The notes beneath the pieces are model-generated. The model was given only the letters and a program-made list of their open reading frames with translations. It ran no database searches and was not told where the DNA came from. From assembly GCA_963678485.1 (NCBI GenBank), contig OY782882.1, forward strand, positions 3,100,001-3,164,000: a stretch of 64,000 nt of DNA. Reading direction: 5' to 3'. This DNA is from CALGYY01 sp963678485 (GTDB lineage Bacteria > Bacteroidota > Bacteroidia > Bacteroidales > CAIWKO01). Positions 25,943 to 34,973 of this stretch are shown one piece after another; the first letter of the stretch is position 1, and each line of letters opens with the position of its first letter. The translations under genes were made by a program, and so were the position numbers.

Positions 25943-27169
25943 TTGAACGTTTCACTCTACATAGCACGCCGTTATTTGTTTGCGAAGAAATCGCATAACA
26001 TCATTAATATCATTTCTATAATCTCCGTTCTCGGAATTACCGCGGGTACCATGGCACTCATCATTGTGCTATCGGTTTTTAATGGATTTGAAAATCTCGT
26101 CACACGACTCTTCAACACGTTTAATCCGGATATTAAAATTGTTGCTGCACAAGGAAAAACCTTTCAAACGGACAGTATTCCCATGTCAGCATTGCTGGAT
26201 ATCAGCGACATCTCATGTTATACAGGTGTGATTGAAGAGAATGCTTTACTTAGATACAAAGACAAGCAATATATTGTAACGATTAAAGGAGTATCGCCCA
26301 CATTCGATTGTACCAGTGATGTGGGGAAGAGTATGGTTGAAGGTGATTTTAGGCTGCAATCAGGGAAAGTCGACTATGCAGTGTTGGGCCAAGGGATTGC
26401 CTATAATATGGGAGTCGTACTGAATGACTTCGAGAATCCTCTGGCAATCTATGTTCCGCGACGTTCAGCGTCACGAACTATTGATCCGATGGATGCATTT
26501 AATATGCTTGAGATACAACCGTCGGGCTTCTTTGGAATACAACAGGATTTCGATATTAAATATGTGATTGTGCCTTTGAGGTTCACTCAGGAGTTGTTAG
26601 ACTACCCCGATCGTCTTTCTGCCATTGAGTTGAAAATTGCACCAGGCGCGGATGCCAAGAGCGTTCAGAAACAAATAGAGAAAGTACTTGGACCCCGCTT
26701 TGTTGTAAAAAATCGTTTTCAGCAGGAAGAAGTGCTGTTTAAAATCATGCAATCAGAAAAGCTTGCTGTTTTCGTAATACTTGGATTTATTCTGGTTATT
26801 GCAACATTCAATGTAATTGGAAGTCTTAGTATGCTTATTCTTGAAAAGAAGAAAGATATTACTGTGTTCAATAGTCTGGGCGCTTCTTCGGGATTAATTC
26901 GCCGCATCTTTATGACCGAAGGCATGCTCATTAGCATGACAGGTGCAATGCTCGGCCTTTTCCTCGGATTTGTGGTTTGTTTTCTTCAGATGAAATTCGG
27001 TTTTATAACGATACAATCAGAAGGTTCCTTTGTTGTTGAAGCGTATCCTGTGAGCATACAATGGACAGATTTTATTTGGGTTTTCCTGCTTGATCTGTTA
27101 GTGGGCTTTCTTGCTGTTTGGTATCCTGTAAGCTATGTGTCTCAGCGCTATTTCAAAGAGAAGCTTTAG
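25943..27169 (+). CDS. LolC/E-like ABC transporter permease (FtsX family)
   Basis: A 408-residue inner-membrane permease with the LolC/LolE layout: one N-terminal helix (about residues 22-48), a large periplasmic domain (about 50-265) and three C-terminal helices (about 275-400) forming the FtsX core. The N-terminus SLYIARRYLFAKKSHNIINI and NVIGSLSMLILEKKKDITVF are family signatures. LolCDE moves lipoproteins from the inner membrane to the carrier LolA. The partner ATPase is not adjacent. The frame contains no ATG at the conserved N-terminus; the first usable codon is TTG at 25943, six codons after an in-frame stop, so a TTG start is likely. Confidence 0.88.
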   Translation: MNVSLYIARRYLFAKKSHNIINIISIISVLGITAGTMALIIVLSVFNGFENLVTRLFNTFNPDIKIVAAQGKTFQTDSIPMSALLDISDISCYTGVIEENALLRYKDKQYIVTIKGVSPTFDCTSDVGKSMVEGDFRLQSGKVDYAVLGQGIAYNMGVVLNDFENPLAIYVPRRSASRTIDPMDAFNMLEIQPSGFFGIQQDFDIKYVIVPLRFTQELLDYPDRLSAIELKIAPGADAKSVQKQIEKVLGPRFVVKNRFQQEEVLFKIMQSEKLAVFVILGFILVIATFNVIGSLSMLILEKKKDITVFNSLGASSGLIRRIFMTEGMLISMTGAMLGLFLGFVVCFLQMKFGFITIQSEGSFVVEAYPVSIQWTDFIWVFLLDLLVGFLAVWYPVSYVSQRYFKEKL

Positions 27170-27249
27170 ACCCCGCTTTCTCCCATGAAAATGTAAAACT
27201 ACCCTGTACTATTTGTAATTATACAACATTAATTAAGTGCTCTGTTAGT

Positions 27250-29769
27250 ATGGCCAAAAAGAGAAAAGTGTTGCTAATCGGTTGGGATGCAGCTGATTGG
27301 AAAATTATCAATCCTTTGATGGACGCGGGGAAGATGCCTGCATTTAAGAAAATTGTTGAGAACGGCGTTATGGGCAACATTGCTACTCTTGATCCTCCGC
27401 TGTCTCCCATGTTATGGACTTCGATTGCCACAGGCAAAAGAGCCGACAAGCATGGTATCATGGGTTTTGTTGAGCCGGATCCGGAAAGTGGCGGGATACG
27501 TAATGTGAACAGCACTTCAAGAACCACCAGAGCAATATGGAATATATTGCATCATGAGGGCTATAAAAGCAATATTGTTGGCTGGTGGCCTAGTCATCCT
27601 GCTGAGCCAATCAATGGCGTTATGATTTCTAATTTTTATCAAAAGGCATCCAATGAAGAAGGAAAGCCATGGGTGCTTCAGGATGAGGTAGTTTTTCCCA
27701 AAGAGTATGAAAAAGTACTTTCTGTGTTGCGCGTGCATCCATTGGAAATCACCGAACAGCACCTCTTGCCTTTTGTTCCCGATGCTGCTAATGTTAATCA
27801 GGATGAGGATAAGCATTTAAGATCAATAGCAAAAATACTTGCAGAAAATGCCTCAATTCAAGCTGCAACTACGTGGCTGATGCGTAGCACAGAGTGGGAT
27901 TTTACTGCTGTATATTTTGATGGTATTGATCATTTTTCTCACGCGTTTATGAGTTTTTATCCACCGCAATTGCCAGGATTGCCAGATAATCTTTATAATT
28001 TATACAAAGGGGTAGTAGAAGGTGCGTATATTTTTCATGATATGATGCTCGAGCGTTTGATTGAATTAGCGGGAGATGATACTTTAGTGCTAATTGTATC
28101 TGATCATGGCTTCTATTCCGATCACTTGAGACCCTTGTCATTACCTAAATTTGGACCTGCTCCGGCCTATGCACATAGTCCATACGGTGTTTTTGTGATG
28201 AGTGGAGAAGGCATTAAAAAGGATGAGCTTATTTTTGGAGCCACGTTACTAGATGTAACACCAACCCTGCTCGCTGCCATAGGATTGCCTATAGGTAAGG
28301 ATATGGACGGGAAGGTGTTGGTTAATGCATTTAGTAATACTCAAGAGATTAAATATATCGATAGTTGGGATACGATTGAGGGCGATTTTGGAGAGCACCC
28401 TGAGCATAAACGTGCATCCGTTGGTGATTCCATGGAGGCCTTGCAACAATTGGTGGAATTGGGCTACATTGAAGATCCGGGCGAGGACAAAGCCAATGCT
28501 CAAAAAACTATAGAAGCGGAAAATAAGTATAATCTGGCTAAAGTGTATTTTTCAAAAGCGGATTATTCAATGGCGAAAACGCTCTTAGAAGAATTATTGG
28601 TTGAAAATGTTATGGATGTAAGAGTAAATATGGATCTGGCCAATTGCTATATGAACCTCAAAGAATTTGAAAATGTGAGAGGGATTGTTGAACGATTGTC
28701 AGGAATGAAGGAAGATGACGAAAACAGGCAGTTCGTGAATATGGACCTCATCGAAGGGCAATTACTTTTTGCTGAAGGCAAATCGGATCTGGCACTCGAA
28801 AAACTCCGTGCGCTCGAGGAAAAAAATCCATATAATGTGCAATTGCAAATTGAGCTTGGTAAAGTGTATTTGGCAATCCGTAATTTTGAATTAGCCAGAA
28901 TTGCTTTCGTACATGTTATTCAATTGGATATAAATAATGCAGTTGCATTCCACGGACTTGCAGTTGCATTATTGCGACTCGGCCATTACGAAGAGGCCGC
29001 AGAACGTGCATTAGACGCAATCGGGCTCAGGTATCACTATCCGAATGCACATTACCTTCTTGGTGAAGCCTTATTGCGCTTACAACTATTTCAAGATGCA
29101 GCCAATGCATTTGAATTGACGCTTACCATGAATTCAGCATATTTCAGGGCGCGCAAATGGTTGGTGGAAATTTATTCCAAACATCTCAATAACTCTGAAA
29201 AGTCGATCCATCATCAGAGAATTCTTGATTTACAATTGAAAGGGAAAATTACGATCGTTTCTGGGTTTCCCGATAGCGGCTTCGAAATATTGTTGAAAGT
29301 TCTGGCTCATGGAGGTATTGAGCCATTCCCGCAGCTCGATGAGGATAATATTGTTGAACATGCTATGAATAGAGTGAATAACCGGACAAAAGACTTTTCA
29401 TGGCTAGCCGATGCTCATGGGAAGGTAATGCTGCTTCCCGCTACCAGTCTCAAGTTCCTTCCATTGGGCTTCGAATATCGCATTGTATTTTTGCTTTGTC
29501 CTGTTGAAGATTTAATTGGGCATCAGCAGCAAAAGGAAAACAGAAAAAATCAAACCTATCCTCTGAATTTAATAAATGCCTATAATGATATTATACATGA
29601 TATCGATACATGGGTGATGGAAAATCCAACACGAACGATCCTTTATGTGCAGCGTGACGACCTTTTTTCGGGCAATGGCGAGGCCTTGGAAAACATTAAC
29701 AAATTTTTAGATTTTCGATTGGATATTGACGGAATGACAAAAGTCGTTGATACAGAATCAGATATATAA
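27250..29769 (+). CDS. Alkaline-phosphatase-superfamily phosphodiesterase with TPRs and a sulfotransferase-like domain
   Basis: An 839-residue three-part protein. Residues 5-400 are a type I phosphodiesterase/nucleotide pyrophosphatase domain: metal ligand D13 in LLIGWDAADW, nucleophile T57 in MLWTSIATGK, FDGIDHFSH and VSDHGFYSDH. Residues about 425-650 are TPRs (NLAKVYFSKADYSMAKTLLE and others). Residues from about 664 resemble a sulfotransferase fold: ITIVSGFPDSGFEILLKVLA has the place of the PRSGT phosphate-binding loop, and YRIVFLLCPVEDLIGHQQQK that of the family's R...E..SQ segment. The key loop residues are changed (PDSGF), so sulfotransfer is doubtful. No signal peptide is seen. The substrate is unknown. 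The start is the ATG before KKRKVLLIGWD. Confidence 0.82.
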   Translation: MAKKRKVLLIGWDAADWKIINPLMDAGKMPAFKKIVENGVMGNIATLDPPLSPMLWTSIATGKRADKHGIMGFVEPDPESGGIRNVNSTSRTTRAIWNILHHEGYKSNIVGWWPSHPAEPINGVMISNFYQKASNEEGKPWVLQDEVVFPKEYEKVLSVLRVHPLEITEQHLLPFVPDAANVNQDEDKHLRSIAKILAENASIQAATTWLMRSTEWDFTAVYFDGIDHFSHAFMSFYPPQLPGLPDNLYNLYKGVVEGAYIFHDMMLERLIELAGDDTLVLIVSDHGFYSDHLRPLSLPKFGPAPAYAHSPYGVFVMSGEGIKKDELIFGATLLDVTPTLLAAIGLPIGKDMDGKVLVNAFSNTQEIKYIDSWDTIEGDFGEHPEHKRASVGDSMEALQQLVELGYIEDPGEDKANAQKTIEAENKYNLAKVYFSKADYSMAKTLLEELLVENVMDVRVNMDLANCYMNLKEFENVRGIVERLSGMKEDDENRQFVNMDLIEGQLLFAEGKSDLALEKLRALEEKNPYNVQLQIELGKVYLAIRNFELARIAFVHVIQLDINNAVAFHGLAVALLRLGHYEEAAERALDAIGLRYHYPNAHYLLGEALLRLQLFQDAANAFELTLTMNSAYFRARKWLVEIYSKHLNNSEKSIHHQRILDLQLKGKITIVSGFPDSGFEILLKVLAHGGIEPFPQLDEDNIVEHAMNRVNNRTKDFSWLADAHGKVMLLPATSLKFLPLGFEYRIVFLLCPVEDLIGHQQQKENRKNQTYPLNLINAYNDIIHDIDTWVMENPTRTILYVQRDDLFSGNGEALENINKFLDFRLDIDGMTKVVDTESDI

Positions 29770-29853
29770 ATGTACATGTGTAAATATCGGGAATATATTT
29801 CAACATAGCTTATTAATAGCGGTTTTTGTTTTTTTTTAAGCAATGTTTTATCA

Positions 29854-29861
29854 TATATTTG
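29854..29861 (+). promoter_or_regulatory. -7 promoter element before the type IX cargo gene
   Basis: TATATTTG is an exact TAnnTTTG match 27 bases before the ATG. A TTTG at 29825-29828 is 25 bases upstream, longer than usual. Confidence 0.4.
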
Positions 29862-29888
29862 CCTACACTTTTTTTACAACAACCGAAT

Positions 29889-30743
29889 ATGAAAAGAAAT
29901 TTATCCCTTCACGCAAAATTAGCAGCTTATGCTGCAATGGCCACTGCAGGTGCTGCCTCTATTGGAACCTCTGATGCGCAGATCATTTATACCGATATTC
30001 CTGATGTTAACTTTGCTGTTGCTGACTCTTTTAATCTGGATTTTAATGCTGATGCGGTATTCGATTATACGCTCAAACACACCGTGTCTTCCTGGACTCT
30101 TTATGGCTCAACGTATATTAGGAAGCAAATGTATTGCAAACCAAGAGTTGATGGTAACATGGCATACACTGAAGCTAGTATTGCCTGGGCAGCATACAAT
30201 TGGTATGGTCGTGCCTTAGTTCTTAATGAGCCTATCAATGCTGCAGCAGTATGGAATTGTCCTGGTAATTTGAATGCACAAAGTCGCGTTTTCTTTGCAT
30301 CAAGTCTAAATACGATTGCATATGGTAATTTCGAAACTGGTGCGGATTTGTATCTTGGTTGCAAATTCAAAATCAGCGGGGCTACCCATTACGGATGGAT
30401 GCGCGTTAATATTGGAACGGGACTAACCTCGATGACCTTAAAAGATTACGCATACGAATCGACCCCAGATGCAGCCATTCTTGCTGGTGACAAACCCAGC
30501 GTTGGAATATCAGATGCAATCCTTAGTGATGTGAATATACACGCCTTCAACAAAAGAATTACCATTAGTGACGCAACGGTTGGAGCAACAGTAAATATCA
30601 TCAATAATGTTGGTCAACTAGTGAAAGCCACCACCATTGATGCAAGCACTATGGTTATTGACCTTCCTGAAGTTCAATCAGGAATCTATTTGGTTCAGAT
30701 TCAAAGCGGAAATCAGGCTATTACGAAAAAAGTAAGTCTGTAA
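29889..30743 (+). CDS. Secreted protein with type IX C-terminal sorting domain
   Basis: A 284-residue exported protein. It starts with a long signal peptide ending TSDAQ near residue 32. The body contains repeated aromatic and glycine-rich beta segments (DVNFAVADSFNLDFNADAVFDY, GATHYGWMRVNI, LKDYAYESTPDAAILAGDKP), a pattern I associate with Bacteroidota surface proteins of unknown role. The last 75 residues form a type A sorting domain (VNIINNVGQLVKA..., LPEVQSGIYLVQIQSG, KKVSL). It should be exported by Sec, then carried to the surface by the type IX system encoded earlier in the window. It is probably monocistronic, with its own promoter element and terminator. Confidence 0.88.
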   Translation: MKRNLSLHAKLAAYAAMATAGAASIGTSDAQIIYTDIPDVNFAVADSFNLDFNADAVFDYTLKHTVSSWTLYGSTYIRKQMYCKPRVDGNMAYTEASIAWAAYNWYGRALVLNEPINAAAVWNCPGNLNAQSRVFFASSLNTIAYGNFETGADLYLGCKFKISGATHYGWMRVNIGTGLTSMTLKDYAYESTPDAAILAGDKPSVGISDAILSDVNIHAFNKRITISDATVGATVNIINNVGQLVKATTIDASTMVIDLPEVQSGIYLVQIQSGNQAITKKVSL

Positions 30744-30763
30744 GTGTTTAGAAAATAAAATCG

Positions 30764-30797
30764 AAAAGGGCTGCCGCAATAAGGCAGCCTTTTTTTA
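30764..30797 (+). terminator. Terminator after the type IX cargo gene
   Basis: GGCTGCC (30769-30775) pairs with GGCAGCC (30783-30789) around a 7-base loop and is followed by eight T. Confidence 0.9.
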
Positions 30798-30859
30798 TTG
30801 AATGTATTGATCAGAAAGACCGTGCGGGCCAAACATTCAACGACTAAGAAAAACTTCCG

Positions 30860-30867
30860 TACCTTTG
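30860..30867 (+). promoter_or_regulatory. -7 promoter element before the DEAD-box helicase
   Basis: TACCTTTG is an exact TAnnTTTG match 46 bases before the predicted TTG start. No -33 TTTG is seen at normal spacing. Confidence 0.45.
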
Positions 30868-30913
30868 ATGCTGAATCCAAAAAGATTGGATATATATTAT
30901 TAATTGTTGTATT

Positions 30914-32122
30914 TTGAAATTTTCTGAATTTAATTTATCTCCTGCATTATTGGAAGGCATTGCTTCAATTGGTTTTGAAGATGCTACACCAGTTCAGGAA
31001 CAAGCCATTCCAGTTATCCTGGATGGCAAGGATATGATTGCATCGGCGCAGACCGGTACTGGGAAAACAGCAGCCTTTCTGCTCCCCGTTATTCATCGTA
31101 TCATCTCCACCCCCGAATCGGGGAATGTTAAAGCCTTGGTTATTGTGCCCACACGCGAACTTGCACAGCAAATAGATCAGCACATGCAAGGCTTGTCGTA
31201 TTTCACTCCGGTAAGTTCGATTGCTGTTTACGGCGGGACTGACGGAATTTCCTTCGAACAGGAAAAAAAATCACTTAGCGGTGGTGCCGATGTGGTAATC
31301 TGCACACCTGGACGTATGATTGCTCATTTGAACCAGGGTTATGTTAAGCTGGATGGCTTGCAGTTTCTCGTTCTTGATGAGGCTGACCGCATGCTCGACA
31401 TGGGTTTTTTCGATGATATCATGAAGATAGTATCCTTCATTACCACTCCCCGGCAGACACTCATGTTTTCGGCGACCATGCCGGAAAAAATAAGATTGCT
31501 TGCGCGGAAAATATTGAACAAACCGGTTGAGATTAATATCAAAGTTTCAAAACCCGCCGATAGAGTGCTGCAAGTAGCGTATGTAATGTATGAGCAGCAG
31601 AAAATTCCTTTGGCAGTTAGTCTCCTTAAAGATAATCGCCTTCGCACTGTTCTTATTTTTTGTTCCACAAAAAGCAGCACAAAAACATTAGCTCGCGAAC
31701 TCAAGCGCGCAGGGCTCAAAGTAGAAGAAATTCACTCTGATTTAGATCAGTTGGAACGGGAAAAAGTTCTTCTGGCATTCCGGAATCGATCGCTGAACAT
31801 CCTTGTTGCTACTGATATTCTTTCACGCGGAATCGATATCGAAGATATTGATCTTGTATTGAATTTCGATGTGCCGAACGATGGTGAGGATTATATTCAC
31901 CGTATAGGCCGCACTGCACGCGCCGCTTCTGAAGGAATGGCTATAACGTTTATTTCCGAAAAGGAACAACGCAAGTTTATGGATATTGAAACGCTGCTTG
32001 GTGCTCCTGTGTTCAAATCTACACTTCCTGAAGAACTTGGGGATGGTCCGGCATACAATCCGTCCAAGCAGTCCTCCTATGGAAACCGCCGGTTCTCGGG
32101 TGGTCGAAATAAAAAACGTTAA
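30914..32122 (+). CDS. DEAD-box ATP-dependent RNA helicase
   Basis: A 402-residue DEAD-box helicase of the RhlE/CsdA type, which unwinds short RNA duplexes in ribosome assembly or mRNA decay. It has the Q motif (FSEFNLSPALLEGI..GF..ATPVQEQAIP), Walker A SAQTGTGKT, PTRELAQQ, DEAD in LVLDEADRMLD, SAT in MFSATMP, and HRIGRTAR. A short glycine-, asparagine- and arginine-rich tail (GNRRFSGGRNKKR) follows the core. The conserved N-terminus starts at a TTG codon, with no ATG between it and the upstream stop, so a TTG start is required. It converges with the secreted-protein gene at 32172. Confidence 0.94.
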   Translation: MKFSEFNLSPALLEGIASIGFEDATPVQEQAIPVILDGKDMIASAQTGTGKTAAFLLPVIHRIISTPESGNVKALVIVPTRELAQQIDQHMQGLSYFTPVSSIAVYGGTDGISFEQEKKSLSGGADVVICTPGRMIAHLNQGYVKLDGLQFLVLDEADRMLDMGFFDDIMKIVSFITTPRQTLMFSATMPEKIRLLARKILNKPVEINIKVSKPADRVLQVAYVMYEQQKIPLAVSLLKDNRLRTVLIFCSTKSSTKTLARELKRAGLKVEEIHSDLDQLEREKVLLAFRNRSLNILVATDILSRGIDIEDIDLVLNFDVPNDGEDYIHRIGRTARAASEGMAITFISEKEQRKFMDIETLLGAPVFKSTLPEELGDGPAYNPSKQSSYGNRRFSGGRNKKR

Positions 32123-32171
32123 TTGATTTTTTTGGACTATGGCTGCTTGAATTGATACAATCAGCCTCCGC

Positions 32172-32960
32172 TTATTTCTTGGTAATAGTTACCGTTTTAG
32201 TATCGTAGTTCAGGTAGTACTTTCCTTTATCTATCTCGTTTATATCAACTTCTTTTGCGATACCACCACTTACGTAATTGCCTTTGAGGTCGAATAATTC
32301 GTACATGGTTTCAGCAGAGAAAATGATTTTATCAGTAACCTTTGTTGAGGTCAAAGTCACCTCGGTGGTTTTGCTATTAGTGTACTTTACAACCTTTGAA
32401 TAGACCGGGTTTCCATTAGGATCAATTTTGAGAATACGAAATTGATTCAATCCCATATGGGTATTAACATCGCTAAACCAGGTGTTAGAATTTGTGCTAT
32501 CTTCTTCTGGTTGCACCTCTGCTACCTGTACCCATTTATTCCAACGGAATTGCTCTACAAAAAATGGATCTTCGCCTGCTTCGCCTTTGATGTTCCATGT
32601 AATCTTTCCGCTACGGTCGAACTTTGCATATACAAAGGAGAATTCAACTTGTGCTGATAGCGCTGAAGGGTTTACTACAGTAGGAGTACAGCCATCGGTA
32701 TGGCGAATCACTACTTTTACAGCATCGCCATTTTTAAGACCTAATTGGTTGAAATCAATCTCAAAAGAATTAGATTTGATTTCGTCCTGAGTTTTTACTC
32801 CATTAACCAATACTTCTGTAACGCAGAATCCACTTCCGTTTGATGGATTTACAACCACCAGATTGTTTCCATAATAATTACCGCTTAACACAAGTTCGCC
32901 AGCGGAAAGGCTCGCCACCACTAGTAGTTGCAGGAGTAAAAAGGTTAAAATGCGCTTCAT
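32172..32960 (-). CDS. Secreted beta-rich protein, possible divergent type IX sorting tail
   Basis: A 262-residue protein with a signal peptide (MKRILTFLLLQLLVVASLSA). I do not recognise the family. The mature part is beta-rich and resembles immunoglobulin-like modules: one at about residues 20-105 and another at about 108-190 (FVEQFRWNKWVQVAEV.., LNQFRILKIDPNGNPVYS). The last 60 residues have the pattern YELFDLKGNYVSGG, VDINEIDKGKYYLNY, VTITKK. This resembles a type IX sorting domain in spacing but is weaker than the one at 29889-30743. It stands alone, converging with the helicase on one side and 53 bases upstream of the glycosyltransferase pair's end on the other. Confidence 0.65.
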   Translation of the reverse strand: MKRILTFLLLQLLVVASLSAGELVLSGNYYGNNLVVVNPSNGSGFCVTEVLVNGVKTQDEIKSNSFEIDFNQLGLKNGDAVKVVIRHTDGCTPTVVNPSALSAQVEFSFVYAKFDRSGKITWNIKGEAGEDPFFVEQFRWNKWVQVAEVQPEEDSTNSNTWFSDVNTHMGLNQFRILKIDPNGNPVYSKVVKYTNSKTTEVTLTSTKVTDKIIFSAETMYELFDLKGNYVSGGIAKEVDINEIDKGKYYLNYDTKTVTITKK

Positions 32961-33013
32961 GCAAATGATTTAAGGCGCAATATTATAACTTTTTATGGAA
33001 ATGGGGACTGGCC

Positions 33014-34030
33014 TTAGCGAAAAATTGTAAACAAGAGATCACGAACCATTTCGGGTGTGATTTCTTTCATACAGCTGCAAGGGCCTGATTTCCTGCATTT
33101 GCTGCATTTTTTTGCAGAGACAAGCGGATACGCACACGGACCCAGTGGCGCCCAGCGACCAGGATGCATAGGTTTAATAGGAGGGTAGATGCCAATCGCG
33201 GTGCGACCTAACACGGCTGCAATGTGTAATGGACCTGTACTGGCGGCTACGATTCCATCCGCATTGGCAATAAATGAAATCAGTTCACTCAAAGAAAATT
33301 TCCCGCAAAGATTAGTGATACGTTCATCCTGAAACAGATTGCATTGTTGCAGCAACTCGCCTTCAGCCTGTGATCCCGTTAGGAAGATTTTATATTTTTC
33401 TTTTGGTAAGATTCGAATAAGTTCAGCAAAATTATCAACCCCCCATTCTCTGGCACTGCCTTTACTTCCGGGATGCAGAATTAAATTAAAATGATCTGTT
33501 GATATCATCTCTTTTTGAAATGCTGTAAGCGAAGCAATATTCGTCATTCCAAAATATTCATTGAGCTCTTCAATACGGAACAAACGTTTAGCTCCTAGAG
33601 GTACTAACAGTTTTAAGTTCAGCTGGGCTTCATGTAATGATGAATGTCGCCGCGATAGTCGAACCAATTTATTGCATTTCCCCCAATGATAGAGTCGTCC
33701 CGTACTACCTATCCTCAAAGGTATTTGAGCATCTTTTGCTGCAATTGCAATTTCTTTGACTGGGAAAATATGGAGAATAGCATCAGCCTTGAGTGTTTTC
33801 AGTCCTTGTTCAGTGGATCGCAATTGCTCCCAATCAGCAAATTCATCAATATACTCGCAAGAAGTTATTAGGTCGCGTGTGTAGGCTTTTCCGAGAAAAA
33901 TAATGGTGCTCTGCGGGAACAACCGACGTAGCACTCCTGCAACAGGAAGGCATAATACAACATCACCTAAACTATCGGTACGGCTGATGATGATACGCTT
34001 TCCATTCAGATTATACCTGCCGTTGCGCAT
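33014..34030 (-). CDS. Glycosyltransferase family 9 (LPS heptosyltransferase type)
   Basis: A 338-residue GT9 protein, the ADP-heptose:LPS heptosyltransferase type that builds the inner core of lipopolysaccharide at the cytoplasmic membrane face. Landmarks are the N-terminal SRTDSLGDVVLCLPVAGVLR, LHPGSKGSAREWGVDNFAELI in the middle, and ADGIVAASTGPLHIAAVLG near residue 265. Near the C-terminus, residues about 300-320 hold four closely spaced cysteines (KKCSKCRKSGPCSC) that could bind a metal. Its start lies inside the 3' end of the family 2 glycosyltransferase gene (20-base overlap), so the two are coupled. Confidence 0.9.
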   Translation of the reverse strand: MRNGRYNLNGKRIIISRTDSLGDVVLCLPVAGVLRRLFPQSTIIFLGKAYTRDLITSCEYIDEFADWEQLRSTEQGLKTLKADAILHIFPVKEIAIAAKDAQIPLRIGSTGRLYHWGKCNKLVRLSRRHSSLHEAQLNLKLLVPLGAKRLFRIEELNEYFGMTNIASLTAFQKEMISTDHFNLILHPGSKGSAREWGVDNFAELIRILPKEKYKIFLTGSQAEGELLQQCNLFQDERITNLCGKFSLSELISFIANADGIVAASTGPLHIAAVLGRTAIGIYPPIKPMHPGRWAPLGPCAYPLVSAKKCSKCRKSGPCSCMKEITPEMVRDLLFTIFR

Positions 34031-34769
34031 ACAACTGATGTAGTTTAGTGTATTTTAAAAACACCGCATGTGCCGAAATCCGCGCTATCACCCAGCCATA
34101 ATACCCATCCAAAAATCCCGCGCGCAAAATATACATGCGGAAAAAGCGGAAACCCGGTGCAATCATAGTTTTGAGTATTCCGATTTTTTTATTCCTTGCG
34201 AACAAATCTTCCGCTGCAAGCGTCGAAAAACGATTCGCCTGCGCAACATGATCCTGAATTGTATAATAACTGTAATGACGACAATCTCCCTTCAGAACAG
34301 CAAACGAAGATTCACCCTGTATATTCAATCGCTCGTGAATAAGACCTTCCCATTGGGAAACACGGCGGTCGAAAAATCGCAGCTTTACATCAGGATACCA
34401 GCCGCTATGGCGTATCCAATGTCCGCAGTAATTGGTCATGCGACATATTCTGAAATTTGCAGAATCGGATGATTTTCTTATTTGCTGTATGCTTACCTTC
34501 AATTCCTCCGATACCTCTTCATCAGCATCAATGGAGAATATCCAATCAAACTTTGCCAGACTATTTCCGTAATTCTTGGTCTCGCTATATCCTTTCCACT
34601 CAGTTTGAACGAAACGTACACCAAAGCTTGCACAAATTTCTGCCGTCTTGTCTGTCGAAAACGAATCTACAACCACAATATCATCAGCAATGCCTTTAAG
34701 CGACTCAAGGCAGCGCCCAATGTTGCGTTCTTCGTTTTTGGTGATGATGACTACCGATAATTCAGGCAT
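34011..34769 (-). CDS. Glycosyltransferase family 2 (WaaE/KdtX-like)
   Basis: A 252-residue GT-A fold enzyme of family 2, close to the WaaE/KdtX group that adds a hexose to the LPS inner core. It has VVIITKNEERNIGRCLESL at the N-terminus, VVDSFSTDKTAEI, the metal-binding SIDADEEVSEEL near residue 80, and RFFDRRVSQWEGLIHE. A hydrophobic stretch near the C-terminus may dock it on the membrane. It overlaps the following GT9 gene by 20 bases, so both likely serve one glycan pathway. Confidence 0.88.
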   Translation of the reverse strand: MPELSVVIITKNEERNIGRCLESLKGIADDIVVVDSFSTDKTAEICASFGVRFVQTEWKGYSETKNYGNSLAKFDWIFSIDADEEVSEELKVSIQQIRKSSDSANFRICRMTNYCGHWIRHSGWYPDVKLRFFDRRVSQWEGLIHERLNIQGESSFAVLKGDCRHYSYYTIQDHVAQANRFSTLAAEDLFARNKKIGILKTMIAPGFRFFRMYILRAGFLDGYYGWVIARISAHAVFLKYTKLHQLYAQRQV

Positions 34770-34973
34770 AAGGCCATGGAATGAAGTTCAAAAATAATCA
34801 AAAAGTTTATTATCTCGTTTTTGTTGATATCATGAACGAGTGCTAAAAAGTTTTGAGATTTTCAATTTTGCAGAAATTGGTTTTTAGTTAACTAGTTATT
34901 AGTTGTCTGCAACCTTAATATATATCGAGAAGTAAAAAGATTTCCTTTGTTATTAGTGCCTACGTGCCTTCGC

